Shown here piece by piece: positions 44,857-53,718 of a stretch of DNA of 64,000 nt (the first letter of the stretch is position 1; each line of letters opens with the position of its first letter). Position numbers and translations under genes: made by a program. The stretch is from Fen-999 sp044220545 (GTDB lineage: Bacteria; Pseudomonadota; Gammaproteobacteria; Burkholderiales; Rhodocyclaceae). The notes under the pieces were generated by a model. The model saw only the letters and a list, made by a program, of their open reading frames with translations. It ran no database searches and had not been told where the DNA came from. The DNA is taken from NCBI GenBank assembly GCA_044220545.1, contig JBGAQX010000029.1, positions 35,448 through 99,447 on the forward strand, in the 5' to 3' direction.

Positions 44857-46185
44857 TCAGTGGGCGGGTTGAATAGCCGCCGGCGGCATGGCCGCCGGGT
44901 CTTCCTTGTGCCTGTCGTGCGGATGCCAGCCGAGCACCAGCAGCAGGACGAAGAAGCCTACCACGTAGCCGACGGCGACGAACCAGCCGTGGCGCAACCA
45001 CTGACCGACCGACTTGGCCTCGGGAAACAGGTTGGCGAGCGCCACGCCGGCCGAAGAACCGAACCAGAGCATGGACCCGCCGAAGCCGACCGCGTAAGCG
45101 AGGAAGCCCCAATCGTAGCCCCCCTGCTTCAGGGCCAGGGCGGTCAGCGGAATGTTGTCGAACACGGAGGAAATGAAGCCAAGACCGAAGGCGGTCTGCC
45201 AGGACGCCGCCGGCAGCTTTTCGACCGGCATCATCGAAGCGCAGGTCACCAGGGCCAGGAGAAACACCGAGCCCTTGAAGGCATCGGGAATCAGGCTCCA
45301 TTCAGGTTTGCGCAGGGGCACCGCCAGCAGCAGCGCCACCCAGACGGCGACGCCGAGGAAGGGGAAATGGTCGGCGACCGCGGAGAACTTGATATTCACG
45401 GTGACGTTGGTCACGATCGCCGCCACCAGGATGAAGCCGACAATGCCGACCCGCGCCCAGTCGATATGCCGTTGGGCATGGAAGTCGCGGTTGATCGCCA
45501 TGTGCTTGTGCTGGAGCAGCGCCGCCGGAACACCGAACACGACCAACGCGACCCCCGCGGCAACGTAGGCATGCAGCACGTCGAGGGGGCTTACGCCGTC
45601 GATCCACATCATGGTCGTGGTGGTATCGCCCACCACCGAACCCGCGCCACCGGCATTCGACGCCGCAACGATGGCCGCCAGGTAACCAATGTGCACCTTG
45701 CGCTTGAAGACACTGGCCGCCACCGTGCCACCTATGAGCGCCGCCGCTATGTTGTCGAGGAAACCCGATAGCACAAAGATGATTATCAGCAGCACGAAAG
45801 GGCCAAGCCAGCCTTCCGGTAGCAGCTTCGGCAATACCTCGGGCACGCCGCTATCCTCGAAATGCCGCGCCAGCAGGGCAAAGCCAACCAGCAGACAGAG
45901 CAGGTTCACCAGCAGCACCCACTCGTGCGCCATGTGCAGACCGAAGCCGGCCAGACCCGCGCCGGTCTTGAAGCCGGTGAACGCGATCTTATAGACGGTA
46001 ATGGTGGCCAGCCCGGTCAGCGCGACCTGAAGGACGTAGTGGTGGAACAACGCAACGCCCAGCAGGGTGGCGGCGAAAAGGATGAAGTCGACCGGAATGC
46101 CGGCAACGGCCGGGCCGTCCGAGGCGATCGCCATCGTCGGAAAGGCCAACAACAGGAGCAACTGGATCAGGTATCGAGCGCGCAT
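44857..46185 (-). CDS. NhaD-type Na+/H+ antiporter (ion transporter superfamily)
   Basis: A 442-residue membrane protein with a leader-like first segment (LIQLLLLLAFPTMAIASDG) and about twelve further hydrophobic segments. FVLSGFLDNIAAALIGGTVA, ASNAGGAGSVVGDTTTTMMW and SSVFDNIPLTALALK are the two DN(I) hairpins and the GD.T segment typical of NhaD/ArsB-like ion transporters. Start MRARYLIQLL at 46185 is chosen over upstream ATGs, which would add a non-conserved polar extension. nhaR nearby supports Na+ export. Confidence 0.87.
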   Translation of the reverse strand: MRARYLIQLLLLLAFPTMAIASDGPAVAGIPVDFILFAATLLGVALFHHYVLQVALTGLATITVYKIAFTGFKTGAGLAGFGLHMAHEWVLLVNLLCLLVGFALLARHFEDSGVPEVLPKLLPEGWLGPFVLLIIIFVLSGFLDNIAAALIGGTVAASVFKRKVHIGYLAAIVAASNAGGAGSVVGDTTTTMMWIDGVSPLDVLHAYVAAGVALVVFGVPAALLQHKHMAINRDFHAQRHIDWARVGIVGFILVAAIVTNVTVNIKFSAVADHFPFLGVAVWVALLLAVPLRKPEWSLIPDAFKGSVFLLALVTCASMMPVEKLPAASWQTAFGLGFISSVFDNIPLTALALKQGGYDWGFLAYAVGFGGSMLWFGSSAGVALANLFPEAKSVGQWLRHGWFVAVGYVVGFFVLLLVLGWHPHDRHKEDPAAMPPAAIQPAH

Positions 46186-46297
46186 CGCTAGGCTTCCCGG
46201 GAAAATGTCGCCGGAGTTTACCATTGGCGGCCGCTCTTGCATTGCACCGCACAACTCATGGGATAATGGTCGCGTCTATCCAAACTTGGAACGCATC

Positions 46298-46723
46298 ATG
46301 CTGAAAGCACTGCTTCCCGTCGATGGCTCGGCCGCGGCCCTGCGCGCGGTCGAATACGTCATCAAGCTCTACGGTAGCTGCCGGAACGGACAGGTCGTGC
46401 TGATCAATGTGCAGCCGCCGAACGACTCGTGGGAAGTCAAGCGCTTCATGAAGCAGGCCGAAATCGAGGCGATGCAGGAATCGCGCGGCGGCGACGCCCT
46501 GGTTTCGGCGCGCCAGTTGCTCGACGCCGCCCAAGTGCCTTACGAACCGCAAGTGCTGCTCGGCCCGGTCGCCGAAACGATCGTCGCCTGCGCGCGGGAG
46601 AATGGCTGCGAGCAGATCATCATGGGCAACAAGGGCGAGTCGTTCCTGGAAGAAGCGGTCACCGGATCGATCGCCCACGATGTGTTGCGCCTCTCCCCCC
46701 TGCCGGTCACCTACGTCAAGTAG
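46298..46723 (+). CDS. Universal stress protein (UspA family)
   Basis: A 141-residue Usp-fold protein: MLKALLPVDGSAAALRAVEYVI at the start and IIMGNKGESFLEEAVTGSIAHDVLRL near the end, which corresponds to the ATP-binding G-(2)-G-(9)-G-S/T motif in a slightly altered form (MGNKG rather than MGxxG). Divergent from the NhaD-type antiporter, it lies among ion- and stress-related genes. Its 3' end is five bases from the convergent Sco gene, where a small GCCGC/GCGGC hairpin (46723-46736) is seen. Confidence 0.87.
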   Translation: MLKALLPVDGSAAALRAVEYVIKLYGSCRNGQVVLINVQPPNDSWEVKRFMKQAEIEAMQESRGGDALVSARQLLDAAQVPYEPQVLLGPVAETIVACARENGCEQIIMGNKGESFLEEAVTGSIAHDVLRLSPLPVTYVK

Positions 46724-46728
46724 CCGCC

Positions 46729-47583
46729 TCAGCGGCCCGCCAGCAACGGCCGCAGTTTTTCCACCAGTTGATCGACCGGGGTGCCGAACGCCAGCTTGGC
46801 GATGAAGCCGCCGTCGGGCCCGAGCAGATACATGCCCGCCGAATGGTCCATGCTGTAGTGGCTGGCCCCCGGCACCACGACCTTTTCGTAGCGCACCTTG
46901 AAGAAATCGGCGATGCGGCGCACCAGCTCCGGCGAGCCGGTCAGGCCAAGAATGCGCGGATCGAAGAAACCGGTATAGGCCTTGAGCTGCGCCGGCGTGT
47001 CCCGTTCGGGATCGACGGAAATGAAGATCGGCTGCACCCGCCTGGCGTCGTCGCCCAGCAGCTTGAGGATATGGGCCATCTCGACCAGCGTGGTCGGGCA
47101 GATGTCCGGACAGAAGGTATAGCCGAAAGCGATCAACTGGAAGCGCCCCCGGAAGTCGCTGTCCATCACCGCCTGGCCATCGGGCCCCTTGAGCAGGTAG
47201 CGCGGCGTGATGCCGGCGTCGGGATCCTGAACTTCCACCGGCTGCGGGCTGGCCGGCAGCAGTGTGGCCAGCCGGACCGCGACCATCTCGACCTGAACAC
47301 GCAGTATCGCCGCCTCGGGGCAACCGGCTGTCGGCGTCAGGAAGGCCTCGGTGGTGGCCGTCTCATAGGTTTCGCCCCAGTCGCGCAGCTTGGGCACATG
47401 CGCGATCATCAGGCGCTTGGCCCGCCCGCTCAACTCGGGCTGCTGGCAAGCCAGCGCCAGGCCGTTCAAGCGGCCAAGTTCCTTGACGGCGGCCAGCGCC
47501 TCGGCTTCCGTGTCCGCAAGGGCCGCCGCGCTGACGAAGAACGCAAGAAGAGGAAGAAAAGTGATTCCGAGTACGCGAAACAT
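46729..47583 (-). CDS. SCO1/SenC-family protein with N-terminal extension
   Basis: A 284-residue periplasmic protein. After the signal peptide (ITFLPLLAFFVSAAALAD) comes a helical region of about 100 residues with its own cysteines (LACQQPELSG, AGCPEAAIL), then a thioredoxin-fold Sco domain (about 125-284) with the copper ligands CPDIC and the later His in SMDHSAGMYLL. Sco proteins deliver copper to cytochrome oxidase CuA or act as thiol oxidoreductases. No oxidase genes lie in the window. The N-terminal extension is not part of standard Sco proteins. Confidence 0.87.
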   Translation of the reverse strand: MFRVLGITFLPLLAFFVSAAALADTEAEALAAVKELGRLNGLALACQQPELSGRAKRLMIAHVPKLRDWGETYETATTEAFLTPTAGCPEAAILRVQVEMVAVRLATLLPASPQPVEVQDPDAGITPRYLLKGPDGQAVMDSDFRGRFQLIAFGYTFCPDICPTTLVEMAHILKLLGDDARRVQPIFISVDPERDTPAQLKAYTGFFDPRILGLTGSPELVRRIADFFKVRYEKVVVPGASHYSMDHSAGMYLLGPDGGFIAKLAFGTPVDQLVEKLRPLLAGR

Positions 47584-47613
47584 GAAGGTGGCCCCATTGG
47601 TAACTGGCACGGA

Positions 47614-48225
47614 TTATCCAGAACTATCCACCCCGCCGGCCATGAGGCGGATCAATTCGGACAGATTGCGGGTGCCCAGCTTGATCATCACTCGAGCCTT
47701 GTGGACTTCGACCGTGCGAACGCTGATTCCGAGTTCATGGGCAATCTCGCGATTGTGGCGGCCCGCCACCGCCCTGTCGGCCACCTGTCGTTCCCTCGGC
47801 GTCAGTTCCGTCAGCAGCCGACTGGCAGTTTCTTGTCGCTGCTGCCGAATGTCCCGCGCCGCCCTCAAGGCAAATGCCTCATCGATGGCGGTCACCAGGC
47901 GTTGCTCATCCAGCGGCTTTTCCAGAAAATCGACCGCGGCCGAGCGGAAAGCCTCTCGTGCCGCCTCCACATTGCCATGGCCAGAGATCAGGATAACGGG
48001 AATGGCGCAGCCAATTTCAAGCAGGTGCTTCTGCAAGCTCAGACCATCCATGCCCGGCATGCGAATATCGAGTAGCAGGCAACCGCGCCAATCTGCTTTC
48101 CAAGCGCCAAGGAAGCTCTCGGCATCGGCGAAAATCGCGGTCCGATAACCGCGCAGACCAAGTAGCAGACCAAGCGCATCACGCACCGACGCATCGTCGT
48201 CGACAACAAAGACCGTATCATCCAT
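47614..48225 (-). CDS. FixJ-type response regulator
   Basis: A 203-residue two-component regulator: receiver domain (about 1-120; VFVVDDDASVRDAL, phospho-Asp in CLLLDIRMPGMDG, Lys in DFLEKPLDEQ) and a LuxR/FixJ helix-turn-helix (about 135-195; LTPRERQVADRAVAGRHN, EIAHELGISVRTVEVHKARVM). It starts eight bases inside the histidine-kinase gene, so the two form a pair. Regulon unknown. Confidence 0.92.
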   Translation of the reverse strand: MDDTVFVVDDDASVRDALGLLLGLRGYRTAIFADAESFLGAWKADWRGCLLLDIRMPGMDGLSLQKHLLEIGCAIPVILISGHGNVEAAREAFRSAAVDFLEKPLDEQRLVTAIDEAFALRAARDIRQQRQETASRLLTELTPRERQVADRAVAGRHNREIAHELGISVRTVEVHKARVMIKLGTRNLSELIRLMAGGVDSSG

Positions 48226-49825
48226 TCTTCTCGTCCCACTCGTCATGAACAGGCAACTCAAGGCGGAAACAGCCATGTTCGCGGTCTTCGGCGACCAGTA
48301 TGCCGCCATGAGCCTCAACGATGGCCCGGCTGATCGCCAGGCCCAATCCCAAACCGCTCGACTTGGACGAGACAAATGGCTCGAACAATCGATCCTTCAT
48401 GCCATCGACGATGCCAGATCCATTGTCCTCGACGCGCAATATCAGCATTCTTCCCGACAACTCGGTACTCAGGCGAACCCGACGATCACCAGCGGGTCGC
48501 AGCCGTACCGCGTCGAAGGCGTTCGCCAGCAGATTGCGCAGAACCACTTCCATTTGCAGGCAATCCACCAGCAAATGGGCCGCTGGACTGGGGGACATTG
48601 CAAGATCGATTCCGTCTTGCCGCGCCTTGCTCAGGAACGGGCCAGTCGCCGCGGCGACCAGTCCCTCGGCAGTCACCCTTTCTATCCGCGTGGAGCCGGT
48701 TCGAAAAAAATCCCGCAACCGGCTGACCACCTCCGCGGCGCGAACCGCCTCACCCACCATGCGGCGAATCGCTTCACGCAGCCGTTCGCCGCCAGGTTCC
48801 TCAGTAAGCAAGCGCTCACAGGCCGAACCATAAGCCGACAGCGCGGTTAGCGGCTGATTGAGTTCGTGAGCGAGCGCGGCGGCCATTTCGCCGGCCGCCG
48901 CCAAGCGCAACGATTGTCGCAATTCCGCGGTGGCACGCCGCTGGTCATCGACGGAGACGCCAATCAGGAATCCAACCAGAGCCAACATCGCGGCGCGCAT
49001 CTGAAGTTCAAAGACAGAAACCTCCTGCGCAGCCTGCCATTGCCCCGCCATCAGCATGCCGAGTTGCAGGCTCAACGCGCACAGCACCGCGCCAGCCATG
49101 CCTTGCCGCGACGCAGCCCAGACCAATGGCAGGAACAAGATGTAGAAGTAACGAAAATTGGCCGATGCACCCAGGTCGAAGGCAATCCACAGCGCAAGTA
49201 TGGCCAGCATCGTGTAACCGAGCGTCGACCATTGAAGGACGGCGGCCAGGAAGGATTGGCGACGACGCGGTTCGGCCAGCCACCAGAACACAGGCATGGT
49301 CACGAAGATGCCGACACCGTCACCGACCCAGAAGCGCAGTACCGCAAGGGCCCACTCGTCGAACGAAACCAGTCCCCCCACCGCCAGCGCGGAGATGAAA
49401 ACGATGCTGTTCAGTAGCGAACCGATGAGAACGACCAGAGTCCATGCCAGCAATCCATCCCTATCGACAAACAAGCCGTCGTCGGGAAAGCGCCGCCTGA
49501 GTGTCGCCGCCATGAGGCCATATCCCGCTGTCAGCAGCGCCGAAAACAGGATCGTGGCTATTAGATGGTCGACGGCATCGCGGACCAGTATCTCAGCCAG
49601 CAAAATGGCGCCAAACAGACTTGCGAGGCCTCCGCGACCGCGCATCGAGAGGAAGAGCAGGCCAAGCGCCGGGGCGGGATTCCAGGGCGTAATGTTGAGC
49701 TCGCGGGTCGGATGGATGTAGCTGGCCCAGTCGAGGAACACATAGGCGACACCGAATCCAAGCACCCATGCCCAGTGCCGCCAGGTCTCGCCACGGATCG
49801 CCTTTGCCTCTTGTTCCCGCCCCAT
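48218..49825 (-). CDS. MASE1-domain sensor histidine kinase
   Basis: A 535-residue kinase. The N-terminal about 280 residues hold eight or so hydrophobic segments of MASE1 type (WNPAPALGLLFLS near the first), with no large periplasmic domain. Then a DHp helix with the phospho-acceptor His in ALAHELNQPLTALSAYG and an HATPase domain with N box LLANAFDA, VEDNGSGI and GLGLGLAISR. Start MGREQEAK at 49825 is preferred over an ATG 31 codons upstream that would overlap the CTTACGTG repeats. Partner: the FixJ-type regulator. Confidence 0.9.
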   Translation of the reverse strand: MGREQEAKAIRGETWRHWAWVLGFGVAYVFLDWASYIHPTRELNITPWNPAPALGLLFLSMRGRGGLASLFGAILLAEILVRDAVDHLIATILFSALLTAGYGLMAATLRRRFPDDGLFVDRDGLLAWTLVVLIGSLLNSIVFISALAVGGLVSFDEWALAVLRFWVGDGVGIFVTMPVFWWLAEPRRRQSFLAAVLQWSTLGYTMLAILALWIAFDLGASANFRYFYILFLPLVWAASRQGMAGAVLCALSLQLGMLMAGQWQAAQEVSVFELQMRAAMLALVGFLIGVSVDDQRRATAELRQSLRLAAAGEMAAALAHELNQPLTALSAYGSACERLLTEEPGGERLREAIRRMVGEAVRAAEVVSRLRDFFRTGSTRIERVTAEGLVAAATGPFLSKARQDGIDLAMSPSPAAHLLVDCLQMEVVLRNLLANAFDAVRLRPAGDRRVRLSTELSGRMLILRVEDNGSGIVDGMKDRLFEPFVSSKSSGLGLGLAISRAIVEAHGGILVAEDREHGCFRLELPVHDEWDEKNG

Positions 49826-49870
49826 CGGGTGATTGTCGCTCAAGCGCACACCATGCGCATCCGAGAAACG

Positions 49871-49900
49871 CTTACGTGTCTTACTTACGTGCAACCTTAC
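49871..49900. repeat. Short direct repeats upstream of the MASE1 kinase
   Basis: CTTACGTG occurs at 49871-49878 and 49884-49891, with a shorter CTTAC copy at 49896-49900, a 12-13-base period. It sits 46-75 bases upstream of the kinase start, where operator sites are expected. Could be the binding site of the cognate FixJ-type regulator; this is inferred from position alone. Confidence 0.45.
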
Positions 49901-50025
49901 CGCTTGATTAAATTTCACTTCTTGTCAGCGCATCGATTCCTGGTCACTTACGGCCAGCCCCGCATTTCGGGCTGATCAAAGGACATCTAACATTCGATCC
50001 CGTCTCTAGCAACTTCGAACCTCGC

Positions 50026-50532
50026 ATGCGGCACACGGCCAGCCCGGTTTCAACCCTGCGCTTACTGATTCCAATCTGTGGCGGAAAGCGCTGCTTCTGG
50101 GCCACGACCTACGCGGAAAAACTACGGCGAGGCGATCAGATGGTAGAGGTCTGCCTATTGCACGTTCTGGAACCGCTTGGTCCGTTACAGGCGCTCCTTC
50201 ACGCGTTCCCGGCCCAGCTAACACTCCAGCGGCAACGGGCCGAAGCCGTGCTGGCGCTGGCCGCCAAGCCCCTACAGACGGCCGGGATACCGTACGCCGC
50301 CTACCTAAGATCGGGCAGTATCGTGTCGTCGCTTCTCGACGCCGCCGAGGAGCTCGATTGCCAGGAAATCGTCGTACCGCGGAGTCGGCGGAGATTCTTT
50401 TCTCGCGACGTGGTGCGGCTGCTGCAGGCGCGCCGACGGCGTGTCCCCGTGGTAGTCGTTGGCGCATCGGGCATACCCGTGAAAGATGGTGGCGACCGCC
50501 ACCAAGTCCCTCTTGGAGGAATGTCGCGGTGA
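50026..50532 (+). CDS. Universal stress protein-like protein
   Basis: A 168-residue Usp-fold protein: LRLLIPICGGKRCFWATTYAEKL, an amphipathic middle, and LDCQEIVVPRSRRRFFSRDVVRLLQ where the usual MGSRG ATP loop is replaced by VPRSR, so nucleotide binding may be lost. The C-terminal tail is longer than in most Usp proteins. It lies 49 bases upstream of the trehalose synthase gene and probably shares its transcript. Upstream (49892-50025) an imperfect hairpin CAGCCC/GGGCTG is the only structure seen. Confidence 0.75.
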   Translation: MRHTASPVSTLRLLIPICGGKRCFWATTYAEKLRRGDQMVEVCLLHVLEPLGPLQALLHAFPAQLTLQRQRAEAVLALAAKPLQTAGIPYAAYLRSGSIVSSLLDAAEELDCQEIVVPRSRRRFFSRDVVRLLQARRRRVPVVVVGASGIPVKDGGDRHQVPLGGMSR

Positions 50533-50581
50533 CCCGGATAGCCGCTCGGCCACCCATCCCACTCCGAGTGCGATCACCGCG

Positions 50582-52813
50582 ATGAGACTGTCGCTACGCT
50601 TTGTCTTGCCGTTGATGATCGTTCTAGCGGCCTTGGCCTACACGGTCATTCCATTGGTCGACCGGCTGACCCTGCGATGGTTTGTTCGCGACATCGACAT
50701 CCGCGCGACACTGATCGCCAATACCATCAAAGAGCCATTGCTCGAGAAGCTTGCCGATGGCAAGAAAGGGAAGATAAGTGAGTTCTTCGCCCGCATCACG
50801 CAGGATGAGCGTTTATACGCCCTGGGCTATTGCGCGACGCGGGAGGGAAAGCCACTGGCCTCCAAGTACCTGCCGGCGGAGATACGTTGCAACGACCTCG
50901 ACCGTTGGCTGGCAACCGACGACCATCTGCTATCGAGCGCCCACGGCCCCCTGCATGTCACTGTCAAGGCGCTGATCGACGACGCCGGCATCCCAAGCCA
51001 GCTTGTCCTCGTTCACGACATGAGCTTTATTGAGCGTCGAAGCGAGGAGACCAAACAATATCTCTTCTACTTCTTCACCGCCCTGGCCGCCATCGTGTCG
51101 CTGATTACGGTTGCCATCGCCCAATTGTCCTGGCGCGGCTGGGTGGCGGGCATACGCTCGCTGCTGCGCGGAGAAGGCCTTCTGCGCGAACCGGCGTCGA
51201 CCACAAACGCACCGGAATTCAAACCGATCGCGCGCGATCTGCAAAGACTGATCCGGGAATTGGAGACCGAACAGCGGTCGAGGGATGAAAGCCAGATCAC
51301 CTGGACGGCGGAGGCCCTGCGCGCCATTCTTCATGGCGAACTGCGCGGCGAGAATGTCATCGTCGTTTCCAACCGCGAGCCGTACATCCACCAACGACGC
51401 GGCGATCGCATAGAAGTGCAGCGGCCAGCCAGTGGCCTGGTGACCGCGCTGGAGCCGATCATGCGCGCCTGCTCCGGCACATGGATCGCTCATGGCAGCG
51501 GCTCGGCCGACCGCGAGGTGGTGGACCGGCACGATCGTGTCGCCGTGCCCCCCGAAAAACCCGCCTACCAGATCCGCCGCGTGTGGCTAACGCCCGACGA
51601 GGAAGCCGGCTATTACTATGGCTTCGCCAACGAAGGCCTTTGGCCGCTCTGCCATATCGCCCATGTCCGACCAACGTTTCGCTCCGGCGACTGGGCTCGG
51701 TATGTCGCCGTGAACCGCAAGTTCGCCAAAGCGGTGGTTGACGAGACCAAGACAAGGGATCCCATCGTGCTGGTCCAGGACTATCATTTCGCCCTGCTGC
51801 CGCGCATGATCCGCGAGGAACTGCCGGAAGCGACGGTCATCACCTTCTGGCATATTCCCTGGCCAAACCCGGAATCCTTTGCCATCTGCCCGTGGCGCGA
51901 GGACATCGTCGCGGGACTTCTTGGCAGCAGCATCCTTGGCTTTCATACTCAATTCCACTGCAACAACTTTGTGGATACGGTGGACCGATTTCTTGAGGCG
52001 CGGGTCGACAGGGAATCCTTCACCGCGTCGCTGGGCGGCAAGCTCACCGCCGTGCGCCGCTATCCCATTTCCATCGCCTGGCCGCCGGAAGCCGACTTGA
52101 TGACAAAGTCCGCCGAGCAATGCCGGGCTGACATCCGCCGATTGAACGACCTGCCCGCGGACCACCTGATTGGTGTCGGCGTCGACCGACTCGATTACAC
52201 CAAGGGCATCATCGAGCGCCTGCGCGCGGTGGAGCGCCTGCTTGAATCGAAGCCGGAGTGGATTGGTCGCTTCACGTTCATCCAGATCGCCGCGCCAACT
52301 CGTTCCGGCATCGAGGAATACCAGAATCACGAGACACAGGTGCGCGCCCTGGCGGTGCGCATCAACACTCGCTTCAGCAAGAACGGGGCGCCCGCCGTCA
52401 TTCTCAAGGTACAGCACCATGAACCCCGCGACGTCTACCAATACTATCGGGGCGCCGAACTCTGCTTCGTCAGCAGCCTCCATGACGGCATGAATCTGGT
52501 GGCCAAGGAATTCGTGGCCGCGCGGGACGATGGGCGCGGCGTGCTGGTGCTGTCCGAGTTCACCGGTGCCGCCCGCGAACTGCCCGAGGCGCTGATCGTC
52601 AATCCCTATGACGCCGACGAATGTGGCGCCGCGCTGCATCTGGCCTTGACCATGGACCCGGCGGAACAACGCGACAGAATGCGACTGATGCGCGGCTTGG
52701 TGCAGGAATTCAATGTTTACCGCTGGGCGGGCCGCATGCTGCTCGACGCCGCCACCATGCGCCGTCGCAGCCGCGTCCTGGAACATCCAACCCACCGGAA
52801 ATCGTTTGACTGA
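50582..52813 (+). CDS. otsA: Trehalose-6-phosphate synthase with N-terminal transmembrane sensor-like module
   Basis: A 743-residue fusion. Residues 5-25 and 159-181 are transmembrane helices enclosing an extracytoplasmic segment of about 130 residues; a helical linker (182-250, with LIRELETEQRSRDESQ) follows; from about 257 it is a GT20 trehalose-6-phosphate synthase (VVSNREP, DYHFALLPRMIRE, FWHIPWPNPE, GVDRLDYTKGI, LHDGMNLVAKEF). The enzyme joins UDP/GDP-glucose to glucose-6-P. Free OtsA has about 470 residues and is soluble. The topology is that of a chemoreceptor or kinase, with the synthase as output. Start MRLSLRFVL at 50582; otsB follows. Confidence 0.92.
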   Translation: MRLSLRFVLPLMIVLAALAYTVIPLVDRLTLRWFVRDIDIRATLIANTIKEPLLEKLADGKKGKISEFFARITQDERLYALGYCATREGKPLASKYLPAEIRCNDLDRWLATDDHLLSSAHGPLHVTVKALIDDAGIPSQLVLVHDMSFIERRSEETKQYLFYFFTALAAIVSLITVAIAQLSWRGWVAGIRSLLRGEGLLREPASTTNAPEFKPIARDLQRLIRELETEQRSRDESQITWTAEALRAILHGELRGENVIVVSNREPYIHQRRGDRIEVQRPASGLVTALEPIMRACSGTWIAHGSGSADREVVDRHDRVAVPPEKPAYQIRRVWLTPDEEAGYYYGFANEGLWPLCHIAHVRPTFRSGDWARYVAVNRKFAKAVVDETKTRDPIVLVQDYHFALLPRMIREELPEATVITFWHIPWPNPESFAICPWREDIVAGLLGSSILGFHTQFHCNNFVDTVDRFLEARVDRESFTASLGGKLTAVRRYPISIAWPPEADLMTKSAEQCRADIRRLNDLPADHLIGVGVDRLDYTKGIIERLRAVERLLESKPEWIGRFTFIQIAAPTRSGIEEYQNHETQVRALAVRINTRFSKNGAPAVILKVQHHEPRDVYQYYRGAELCFVSSLHDGMNLVAKEFVAARDDGRGVLVLSEFTGAARELPEALIVNPYDADECGAALHLALTMDPAEQRDRMRLMRGLVQEFNVYRWAGRMLLDAATMRRRSRVLEHPTHRKSFD

Positions 52814-52833
52814 AAACAATCACGACCGTATTC

Positions 52834-53586
52834 ATGACGACCACAGACCTTCCCGCTGCCCAGCCTGAATGGGCCTACTTTCTCGATCTCGACGGCACTC
52901 TGCTCGATATCGCGCCCGACCCCAACTCGGTTTGCATTGATCAGGAACTGATCCAGTTGCTTGATCGTCTGTACCGGATCACCGACGGCGCGGTAGCCCT
53001 CGTCAGTGGTCGCGCTCTGGCGGATCTGGATAGACGGCTGATCCCTTTGAAACTGCCCTGGTCCGGCCAACATGGTCTGGAACGCCGCGACGCGAAGGGA
53101 ATTGCCCGGCTCCACGAGGGTGCCCCGCATGCCAAAGAGTCGATTCGGGGCGCGCTACTGCCCCTGATGGGGCGCCATCCCGCCCTCGGGCTCGAGGATA
53201 AGGGGCTGACATTGGCGGTGCATTATCGGCAGGCAATGCATCTGGAGGACATTGTTCTCGACACGATGGGTCGCCTGGTCGCCGAGACGGAAGGTGCCAT
53301 GGTCCTGCAGAAGGGCAAGTGCGTGGCGGAGGCCAAGCCCGCGAACATTCACAAGGGCACGGCCATCGAGGAGTACATGGCCGAGACGCCCTTCAAGGGT
53401 CGGCGGCCTGTCTTCATTGGCGACGACCTCAATGACGAACAAGGCTTCTTGGTCGTCAATCGCACCAACGGCATATCGATCAAGGTCGGAGCGGAGGAGT
53501 CATGCGCCTGCTTCCGGCTACCCGGCGTAGCGGCGGTCCGCGCCTGGCTTGCCGGCGCACTACGAGAGCCGGCGTGGCGACGGTGA
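52834..53586 (+). CDS. otsB: Trehalose-6-phosphate phosphatase
   Basis: HAD-family phosphatase that releases trehalose from trehalose-6-phosphate. The 250-residue product has the nucleophile motif FLDLDGTLLDIAP, the middle Ser/Thr motif VALVSGRALADL, a Lys region (NIHKGTAIEEYM) and the acidic motif FIGDDLNDEQGF. It follows the synthase gene by 20 bases, so the pair makes a complete OtsAB pathway for this osmolyte. Confidence 0.94.
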   Translation: MTTTDLPAAQPEWAYFLDLDGTLLDIAPDPNSVCIDQELIQLLDRLYRITDGAVALVSGRALADLDRRLIPLKLPWSGQHGLERRDAKGIARLHEGAPHAKESIRGALLPLMGRHPALGLEDKGLTLAVHYRQAMHLEDIVLDTMGRLVAETEGAMVLQKGKCVAEAKPANIHKGTAIEEYMAETPFKGRRPVFIGDDLNDEQGFLVVNRTNGISIKVGAEESCACFRLPGVAAVRAWLAGALREPAWRR

Positions 53587-53718
53587 CCAGTTGGCCCATC
53601 CGCGCGGCGCGACACCCTGCGGCAACAACAAGCATTTCCGCACCCCGCGACTTTGGTGGGATCGACCCAAGACTTACCTCGAAATGGGATGAAACAACAC
53701 CGATTGACATACAGCCAT

